From contig NZ_JAAGLY010000008.1 of assembly GCF_010548375.1 (NCBI RefSeq), forward strand, positions 62,001 through 126,000: DNA of 64,000 bases, read 5' to 3'. Positions 44,224-51,104 of the stretch are shown here, one piece after another. Every line of letters starts with the position of its first letter. Positions within the stretch are counted from its first letter, which is position 1. The notes under the pieces were generated by a model. It saw only the letters and a program-made list of their open reading frames with translations. It was not told the DNA's origin and did not search any database. The translations under genes and the position numbers were made by a program. This stretch comes from Streptomyces sp. SID13726 (GTDB lineage: Bacteria > Actinomycetota > Actinomycetes > Streptomycetales > Streptomycetaceae).

Positions 44224-46191
44224 ATGCCGACCTGCCCGAACGGACACCAGTCGGGTTCCGACGACTGGTGCGAGGTCTGCGGTCACCGCATGGCCGGTGC
44301 CGTGCCTCCGCCCCCTCCGCCGCCGCCCGGTCCGGGCGGGGGCGGCTACGGCTTCCCGCCGCCGGGTGGGCCCGGTGGCCCCGGCGGTCAGCCTGGTGGA
44401 CGTTCGCATCTGTCCGCCGTGCCGGACCACGAGCCGGAGCTCTGCCCGCAGTGCCGCACGCCCCGTGAGGGCGGTGCGCCCTTCTGCGAGGAGTGCCGGT
44501 GGAACTTCCTCACGAACACGGCGACCTCGTACACCCCGACCGCCCCGCGCCCGCCGGCCTCCGCGGGCGGTCCGCCCTCGCACTTCCAGCAGCAGTCGGC
44601 CCCCGGCCCGACCTTCGGCGGCGCCGACTCGTACGAGTACCAGGGCTCACGCCCGTCCCAGGTGAACCGGCCCGCGGAACCGATCCCGTTCGGCTCGGAG
44701 CCGTCCCGTCCTTCGGGTCCGGGCGGGGCCGGCGGGCCCGGTGCCGGGCCGGGTGGACCTGGCGGTCCCGGTGGCCCCGGCGGCTTCCCGGGTGATCCGT
44801 CGCGGCCCGGCGGAGCCGGTGGTCCTGGCGGTCCTGGCGGTCCCGGCGGCGGTCCCGGCGGTCCTGGTGCACCCGGCTCCTCCGGCCCTTCCGGTTTCCC
44901 CGGCGACCCGTCCCGTCCCGGCGGCCCCGGTCCCTCCGGATTCCCGGGCGGCTCTGGCGGCCCCGGTGGTCCCAGTCCCTCCGGTTTCCCGGGCGACCCC
45001 TCGCGTCCCGGCGGCCCCGGTGGCCCCGGCGGTCCCGGCGGCCCCGGCGCTGGTGGCCCGCAGGGCTTCCCGGGCGACCCCGGACGCCCGGGCGCTCCTG
45101 GTGGTCCCGGTCCCTCCGGTTTCCCCGGTGACCCCTCGCGCCCCGGTGGTCCAGGCCCTTCCGGTTTCCCCGGCGACCCGTCCCGCCCCGGCGGCCCCGG
45201 AGCCTCCGGTCCCGGCGGACCGGGTGGCCCTGGTGGTCCCGGCGGACCAGGTGGCCCCGGCGGCTACGGCTACCCGCAGCCCGGCACTCCCCAGGCCCCC
45301 GGCGGTCCCGGTGGCTACGGCTACCCCCAGCCCGGCAACGCCCAGGCCCCCTCCAGCCCCGGCGCCCCGCAGAGCTTCGGCGGCCCCGGCAGCACCCAGC
45401 CCGGTCCGGGCGGACCCGGCGGCCCGGGCGGACCCGGCAACCCGCAGGGCTTCGGTGCCGACCCCTCCCGTCCCGTCCCGCCGCCTCCCGGCCCGACCCC
45501 GCCCGTGGGCCCCGGTGCCACGAGCGGCGCGCCGCAGGGCTTCCAGGCGCAGGGCGCCCCGGCCCCGCCCGCCTACCCGCAGGAGACCGGCCGGCCGCAG
45601 CAGGGCGGTCCGTCCTTCGGCGGCGGCGGTGACGACTGGGTCATCTCCCCGCCGTCGTCCACCGCACCCGGCAGCCCCGGTGGCGGTCCCGGCGGACCGG
45701 GCGGCCCCGGCGGCTACGGCTACCCCCAGCCCGGCAACACCCAGGCCCCGCCCGCTCCTCCCGGCCAGTCCTTCCACCAGGGACCGATGACCTGGACGGC
45801 GACGATCGGCCCGGACCGCGAGTACTTCATGGCGATGATGCAGCGCTCCGGCCCCGAGGCCGCCGGGCTGAACCTGCCCGCGTACTCCCCCGAGCAGCAG
45901 CGTCAGCTCACCGGCAACCAGGTCACCATCGGCCGCCGCAGGCACTCCACCGGCGACACCCCCGACGTGGACCTCTCGGTGCCGCCGGAGGACCCGGGCG
46001 TCTCGCACCAGCACGCGGTGCTGGTCCAGCAGCCGGACGGCTCCTGGGCGGTCGTCGACCAGAACTCGACGAACGGCACGACGGTGAACGGCGCCGAGGA
46101 GCCGATCACCCCGTTCGTACCGGTACCGCTCCAGGACGGCGACCGGGTGCACGTGGGCGCCTGGACGACGATCACGATCCGCCGGGGCTAG
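44224..46191 (+). CDS. Zinc-ribbon, collagen-like, FHA domain protein
   Basis: Protein of 655 residues in three parts. Two zinc ribbons come first ([35 protein letters not shown]). A roughly 360-residue Gly-Pro-rich region follows, built of GGPGGP collagen-like triplets and [12 protein letters not shown] units. The C-terminus is a canonical FHA domain with [17 protein letters not shown] and [10 protein letters not shown], which binds phosphothreonine peptides. The FHA part resembles GarA/Fha substrates of PknG and PknB. The low-complexity part probably acts as a flexible spacer. It is the last gene of the co-directional signalling cluster. Confidence 0.92.
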   Translation: MPTCPNGHQSGSDDWCEVCGHRMAGAVPPPPPPPPGPGGGGYGFPPPGGPGGPGGQPGGRSHLSAVPDHEPELCPQCRTPREGGAPFCEECRWNFLTNTATSYTPTAPRPPASAGGPPSHFQQQSAPGPTFGGADSYEYQGSRPSQVNRPAEPIPFGSEPSRPSGPGGAGGPGAGPGGPGGPGGPGGFPGDPSRPGGAGGPGGPGGPGGGPGGPGAPGSSGPSGFPGDPSRPGGPGPSGFPGGSGGPGGPSPSGFPGDPSRPGGPGGPGGPGGPGAGGPQGFPGDPGRPGAPGGPGPSGFPGDPSRPGGPGPSGFPGDPSRPGGPGASGPGGPGGPGGPGGPGGPGGYGYPQPGTPQAPGGPGGYGYPQPGNAQAPSSPGAPQSFGGPGSTQPGPGGPGGPGGPGNPQGFGADPSRPVPPPPGPTPPVGPGATSGAPQGFQAQGAPAPPAYPQETGRPQQGGPSFGGGGDDWVISPPSSTAPGSPGGGPGGPGGPGGYGYPQPGNTQAPPAPPGQSFHQGPMTWTATIGPDREYFMAMMQRSGPEAAGLNLPAYSPEQQRQLTGNQVTIGRRRHSTGDTPDVDLSVPPEDPGVSHQHAVLVQQPDGSWAVVDQNSTNGTTVNGAEEPITPFVPVPLQDGDRVHVGAWTTITIRRG

Positions 46192-46247
46192 AAGCCAGGG
46201 GCTACGGGACGGACGGTCCGGGGCCGACGAGCCACGGTCCCGTCACC

Positions 46248-47231
46248 TCACCGGAGGGGCCACGCGTAAGGTCCCTCCGGTTCGTCCAGCCACGCCCACT
46301 CCCGCTCCCCCGCGACCGTGACGCCGTACCGCTCCCGGCTCGGCTCGCCCTCCCGCTCCCACAGCGCGTACGCCTCCGGCGGTTCGAGGCTGCCCCGGCT
46401 CAGGGCCAGCAGGAAGCGGAACAGTTCACTCTCCCGGGCCCGGCGCGGCACCCCGCCCAGCTCGACGGACCCGCTCTCGCAGCGCCCCGCGCCCCTCAGC
46501 GGCACGAAGTAGGCGGGCGTGTGCAGGAACCGTCCCTCCGCGTACCCGGCGTCCCGCACGGTCAGGGCGATCAGGCCGGTGGCGAGCGGGGTCAGGACGC
46601 GGGCGCCGGGACGGCACTGGGCGAGCCAGGCCGGCGGGATCGACGGCAGGGCGCAGGTCGCGATGATCCGGTCGAAGGGGGCCCGTTCGGGCACCCCGCG
46701 GGCGCCGTCGCCGGTGACGACGACCGGGTGGTACCCGGCGGCGGACAGGTGGCCGCGCGCCGCCTCGGTGATCTCCGGTTCCAGGTCGACGGTGGTGACG
46801 AGACCGCCGTCGCCGAGCCGGTGGGCGAGCAGCGCCGCGTTGTAGCCGGTGCCCGCGCCGATCTCCAGCACCCGGTCGCCGTCCCGCACCCGCAGCTCGG
46901 TCAGCATCATCGCCATCAGCGAGGGCTGGCTGCTGGAGGAGACCAGCTCGCCGTCGCGCAGCCGGGTGGCCAGCGGGGCGTCGGCGTAGGCGCCGCGCAC
47001 CCACAGCTCCCGCACGCGCGGGTCGCCGCTCTCGCCCCAGCGCCGCTCGTAGCCGCCCCGGACGCCGACGTAGTAGTACGGCACGAACAGATGCCGCGGC
47101 ACCGCCTCGAAGGCGGCCCGCCACACCGGGTCGGCGGCCCAGGCCCCGCTCGCGTCGATCTCCCGGACCAGCGCGGCCCGCGCCGAGACGGCGAGTTCGG
47201 CGAGGTCCCTGTCGAGAGCGTGGGCGCCCAT
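46248..47231 (-). CDS. PCMT-type SAM-dependent methyltransferase
   Basis: Protein of 327 residues of the protein-L-isoaspartate O-methyltransferase fold. SAM motif I is VLEIGAGTGYNAALLA; SSSSQPSLMAMML upstream is the PCMT substrate loop; VPRHLFVP is the N-terminal signature; post-I is TTVDLEP. Actinobacteria use this family for isoaspartate repair and for RiPP aspartate methylation. No precursor-like ORF was noticed beside it, so housekeeping repair is more likely. ATG 47231 fits the domain start. Confidence 0.87.
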   Translation of the reverse strand: MGAHALDRDLAELAVSARAALVREIDASGAWAADPVWRAAFEAVPRHLFVPYYYVGVRGGYERRWGESGDPRVRELWVRGAYADAPLATRLRDGELVSSSSQPSLMAMMLTELRVRDGDRVLEIGAGTGYNAALLAHRLGDGGLVTTVDLEPEITEAARGHLSAAGYHPVVVTGDGARGVPERAPFDRIIATCALPSIPPAWLAQCRPGARVLTPLATGLIALTVRDAGYAEGRFLHTPAYFVPLRGAGRCESGSVELGGVPRRARESELFRFLLALSRGSLEPPEAYALWEREGEPSRERYGVTVAGEREWAWLDEPEGPYAWPLR

Positions 47232-47299
47232 ACGTCCACTGTGCACCCTGTCGCGGGCAGGTCCTAAGCCTTGAGTCCTGGGCCCACCCGTCTGAGACC

Positions 47300-47713
47300 A
47301 TGGGACATGTGAAAGAGATCCGGCGCGGCACGCTTCAGACGCAGACCTTCTACGAGCAGGTCGGCGGGGAGGAGACCTTCCGCCGCCTCGTCCACCGTTT
47401 CTACGAGGGAGTCGCCGAGGACCCACTGCTGCGTCCCATGTACCCGGAGGAGGACCTCGGCCCGGCCGAGGAGCGCCTCGTGCTGTTCCTGATGCAGTAC
47501 TGGGGCGGCCCGACGACGTACAGCGACAACCGCGGCCACCCGCGTCTGCGGATGCGGCACGCCCCCTTCGTCGTGGACCGCGCGGCGCACGACGCCTGGC
47601 TGCGGCACATGCGGGACGCCGTGGACGAGCTGGGGCTGTCCGAGGAGCACGAGACGCAGCTGTGGAACTACCTGACGTACGCGGCCGCTTCGATGGTGAA
47701 CACCGCCGACTGA
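47300..47713 (+). CDS. glbO: Group II truncated haemoglobin
   Basis: Globin of 137 residues. TFYEQVGGEETFRRLVHRFY begins the fold; the group II signature YWGGPTTYSDNRGHPRLRMRH holds the proximal His and the Trp/Tyr distal-pocket residues of GlbO/trHbO. Proposed roles are oxygen or peroxide handling. It is followed by a 20-bp tandem duplication that spans its stop codon. Confidence 0.94.
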   Translation: MGHVKEIRRGTLQTQTFYEQVGGEETFRRLVHRFYEGVAEDPLLRPMYPEEDLGPAEERLVLFLMQYWGGPTTYSDNRGHPRLRMRHAPFVVDRAAHDAWLRHMRDAVDELGLSEEHETQLWNYLTYAAASMVNTAD

Positions 47714-47743
47714 TCGTTGATCACGCCGACTGATCGCTGATCA
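47704..47743 (+). repeat. 20-bp tandem duplication across the globin stop codon
   Basis: CGCCGACTGATCGTTGATCA is followed directly by a copy with one change (GCTGA for GTTGA). The TGA stop is inside the first unit. A second loose repeat, CCGGATTCCGGTC, occurs twice just downstream (47751-47782). Confidence 0.85.
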
Positions 47744-47879
47744 CTGAGTCCCGGATTCCGGTCGTACGGCGCCGGATTCCGGTCACAATCCGGTCAAGCC
47801 CGCGCTACAAGCGCTTACCCGGCACCGACCCTCTCTGACATCCTCGCCCGGAGGTCTGGACAACACGGCGGGGGGCCGG

Positions 47880-50800
47880 GTGACGGGGTTCGGGGGAATC
47901 GCACGTTTCGTGTTCCTGCGCGCGCGGGCGCACCGGCTGCTGCTCGCGGCCGCGCTGCTCACGGTCCTGCTGACCACCGCGGTGCTGGCCACGCTCACCG
48001 CCTACTCCGGCGCGATCGGGGACGCGGCCCTGCGCCACGCCCTCCAGGACCCCCGCAACGCCGCCGACACCGCGCTGGTCGTCAAGGCCGACGTACCCGA
48101 GGAGCGCCGGAGGGCCGCCGACACCGCCGTACGCAAGGTGGCGCGGCAGACCTTCGACGGGCTGCCGGTGACCGTGCGGACGCTGCTCCGGTCCGGCCCG
48201 TACGCGCTGCCGCGGTCGCTCCAGCCGGAGTCGGAGCGCTCCGGGGACCCGGATCTGACGCACTTCGCGGCGCTGGACCGGAGCCGGGTGCGGCTGGTCG
48301 AGGGGCGGCCGCCGCGGCCCGCGGACGGGCTGGTCGAGGTGGCGCTCCCGCAGTCCGCGGCCCGCGCCCTCGGTCTCGGCCCCGGCGACCGCCTCACCCT
48401 CGCCGACCGGCTGCGCGGCCCCGCCGTGCACATCACGGTGACCGGCCTCTACCGGCCCGTCCGCGCCGACGACCCGTACTGGCTCCTCGACGACCTGCAC
48501 GGGCGGGGCGTCAACAAGCTCGATTTCACGACGTACGGCCCTCTGCTCGCCGATCCCGGCGTGCTGGCCGACGGCACGGTGAGCGTCGCGGCGTCGGGCT
48601 GGCTGGCGTCGGCCGACTTCGCGGCGGTGACGACCGCGCGCAGCGACGCGCTGCGGGAGGCGGCCCTGGCCGGGAACGCGGCGCTGCGCAAGGAGCCCTC
48701 CCTGGGCGGCGCGACGACGGCGTCGACCTCGCTGCCCGAGGTCCTCGACCACACCGACCGCTCCCTGCTCGTCTCCCGCTCCACCCTGCTGATCGTCGCC
48801 CTCCAGCTGGTGCTGCTCGCGGGCTGTGCCCTGCTGCTGGTGGCGGGGCTGCTGAGCAGTGAACGCACCGGTGAGAGCAGGCTGTTGCTGGCCCGCGGCG
48901 CCTCCCGGGCCCGGATCGCGGGCCTCGCCGCCCTGGAGGGCGTGCTGCTCGCGGTGCCCGCGCTGCTCTGCGCCCCGCTGCTCGCCGGTCCGCTGACCCG
49001 ACTCCTCGCCGGGCGGGGGCCGTTGGCCCGGATCGGGCTGCGCCTGGAGGTGCCGTGGAGCGGGCGGCCCGGGGTGTGGCTGGTGGCCGCCGCGGTGGCG
49101 CTCGGGTGTGCGCTGGCGGTGACGCTGCCCGCGCTGACCTCCTCGTTCGCGCGCGGCCGGGCCCGTGCGCTGCCCGGAGCGGTGCGCGCGGGGGCGGATG
49201 TCGGGCTGCTGGCCGTGGCCGGGGTCGCCTACTGGCAGCTCGGCCGGCAGACCTCCGGTGCCATGACCGACGACTCCTCCGGCACCCTGGGCGTGGATCC
49301 GCTGCTGGTGGCGGCGCCCGCGCTCGCGCTGCTGGCCGGGACCGTGCTGACGCTGCGGCTGCTGCCGCCGCTGGCCCGGCTCGCCGAGCGCCGGGCGGCC
49401 GGCGGGCGCGGGCTGACCGCGGCGCTGGCGGGCTGGCAGATCGCCCGCCGCCCGATGCGCGGGGCGGGCCCGGTACTGCTGCTGGTCCTCGCGACGGCGC
49501 TGGGCATGCTGGCGATCGGACAGGGCGCCTCCTGGGACCGTTCGCAGTCCGACCAGGCGGACTTCCGGGCCGGGACGGCGGTGCGGGTGCTGGCCTCCGG
49601 CGAGTCCGGTCCCGGCCGGACCGAGGAGTACGCGGCCGTCCCCGGGGTACGGCGGGCCGCCACCGCCGTCCGCTCCGAACTCCCCTTGTCCGGCAGCCGG
49701 GTGGCGACCGTGCTGGCCCTGGACACCTCGCGCGCCGCGCCGCTGATCCGCTCCGACCTGCACTCCGGACCGCTCCTCCAGGGCCTGGGCCCCGAGGGCG
49801 CGACGGCGGGCGTGCCGGTGCCCGCGGACACCGCCCGGCTGCGGCTGACGACGGTGCTGCGCGGCCCGGTGCCGAGCACGACGGCCGAGGTCGCCGTCAC
49901 CCTGGAGGACCGCTACGGCACTCCGTACCGCGTCCCGGCCGGCCAACTCCCCGCCGACGGACGGTCCCACGCCCTCGACGTCGAGGTGTCAGGCGGCCCG
50001 CTGACCCTCACCGCACTGGAGCTGGTCGTCCCGGTACCGGGCGGCGAGGCGGAGCAACACCACTTCACCGTAGCCGAGTTGACCGCCACGAGCACCGAAG
50101 GGGCGGTACGGCGGCTGCCGTTGCCCACGTCCTGGAAGGCCGGCTCGCAGAGCGACGGGCTGAACCTCGCGCCGGGCGACAAGAACAGACCCGCCAAGCC
50201 GCGCCTGAGTTCGGGCGCGGGGCGGGTGACGGTGGACTACGGCACCGGGTTCATCCCGTTCGACGACACCTGGAGCGTGGCCGCCCTGACGGTACGGATG
50301 CAGGTGCCGCAGCCCAGGACTCCCACGGTGGCGGCCGTCGCGACCGAGCGGTTCCTCACCTCGGCGGGCTCCTCCCTCGGGGAGACCGTGGACGTGCCGC
50401 TGGGCGGCGAGACCGTACCGGTGCGGATCGTGCGCTCGGTGAAGGAGCTGCCCACCGCCTCGGACGACGGCGGGGCCCTGCTGGTCGATCTGCGGTCCGT
50501 GAACCGGGTGTTGCAGGCGCGGTACGGGCGGGGCGTGGAGCCGACCGAGTGGTGGCTGTCCGTCCGGCCGGACGCCTCGGACCGGGTCGCGCGGGCGCTG
50601 CGGGCCAGGGCGGACGTGGACCCCGCGCAGGTGATCGTGCGGGACGAACTCGCCGGGCAGCTGCGCGACGACCCGTTCGGCGCCGGTCCCGAGGCCGCGT
50701 TCGCGGCGGCGGCCGGGGTGGCGGCGGCACTGGCCGCGGTCGGGTTCGCGGTGAGCGCGGCGGGGTCGCTGCGGGAGCGCGGCGCCGAGTTCGCCGTACT

Positions 50801-51104
50801 GCGCGCCCTCGGGGCCCCGCGCCGCCGGCTGGCCCGCGCGGTCGCCGTGGAGCAGAGCTTCCTGGTGGTGCTGGCGCTGCTGGTCGGCGCGCTGCTGGGC
50901 GCGGTCCTGACCCGTGCGGTGGTCCCGCTGATCGTGCTGACGGACGAGGCGGCCCGACCGGTCCCGCCGGTGCTGGTCCAACTCCCGCTCGCCCGGGCGG
51001 CCGTACTGCTGGCGGCGGTGGCCCTCGCCCCGCTCCTGGTCACGGCGGCGCTCGCGCTGCGACGGGCGGATCCGGCGCGGGCGCTGCGTGAAGGGGGTGA
51101 GTGA
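47880..51104 (+). CDS. FtsX-like ABC transporter permease 1
   Basis: Large permease of 1,074 residues with two FtsX/MacB modules. An N-terminal helix (LLLAAALLTVLLTTAVLATLT) is followed by a large extracytoplasmic domain, then several helices including the FtsX core (ERTGESRLLLARGASRARIAGLAALEG) and a second extracytoplasmic domain. A final helix set carries the second core (GSLRERGAEFAVLRALGAPRRRLAR). It should work with the permease at 51088 and the ATPase at 54122, possibly exporting lipophilic compounds or lipoproteins, or transmitting force to envelope enzymes. The end overlaps the next gene by 17 bp. Confidence 0.9.
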   Translation: MTGFGGIARFVFLRARAHRLLLAAALLTVLLTTAVLATLTAYSGAIGDAALRHALQDPRNAADTALVVKADVPEERRRAADTAVRKVARQTFDGLPVTVRTLLRSGPYALPRSLQPESERSGDPDLTHFAALDRSRVRLVEGRPPRPADGLVEVALPQSAARALGLGPGDRLTLADRLRGPAVHITVTGLYRPVRADDPYWLLDDLHGRGVNKLDFTTYGPLLADPGVLADGTVSVAASGWLASADFAAVTTARSDALREAALAGNAALRKEPSLGGATTASTSLPEVLDHTDRSLLVSRSTLLIVALQLVLLAGCALLLVAGLLSSERTGESRLLLARGASRARIAGLAALEGVLLAVPALLCAPLLAGPLTRLLAGRGPLARIGLRLEVPWSGRPGVWLVAAAVALGCALAVTLPALTSSFARGRARALPGAVRAGADVGLLAVAGVAYWQLGRQTSGAMTDDSSGTLGVDPLLVAAPALALLAGTVLTLRLLPPLARLAERRAAGGRGLTAALAGWQIARRPMRGAGPVLLLVLATALGMLAIGQGASWDRSQSDQADFRAGTAVRVLASGESGPGRTEEYAAVPGVRRAATAVRSELPLSGSRVATVLALDTSRAAPLIRSDLHSGPLLQGLGPEGATAGVPVPADTARLRLTTVLRGPVPSTTAEVAVTLEDRYGTPYRVPAGQLPADGRSHALDVEVSGGPLTLTALELVVPVPGGEAEQHHFTVAELTATSTEGAVRRLPLPTSWKAGSQSDGLNLAPGDKNRPAKPRLSSGAGRVTVDYGTGFIPFDDTWSVAALTVRMQVPQPRTPTVAAVATERFLTSAGSSLGETVDVPLGGETVPVRIVRSVKELPTASDDGGALLVDLRSVNRVLQARYGRGVEPTEWWLSVRPDASDRVARALRARADVDPAQVIVRDELAGQLRDDPFGAGPEAAFAAAAGVAAALAAVGFAVSAAGSLRERGAEFAVLRALGAPRRRLARAVAVEQSFLVVLALLVGALLGAVLTRAVVPLIVLTDEAARPVPPVLVQLPLARAAVLLAAVALAPLLVTAALALRRADPARALREGGE

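Noticed and set aside
46248-47231. PCMT-like enzyme as a RiPP maturation gene
   Set aside because: No precursor-like ORF, lasso or lanthipeptide gene is adjacent; the SAM and substrate motifs fit ordinary isoaspartate methyltransferases.
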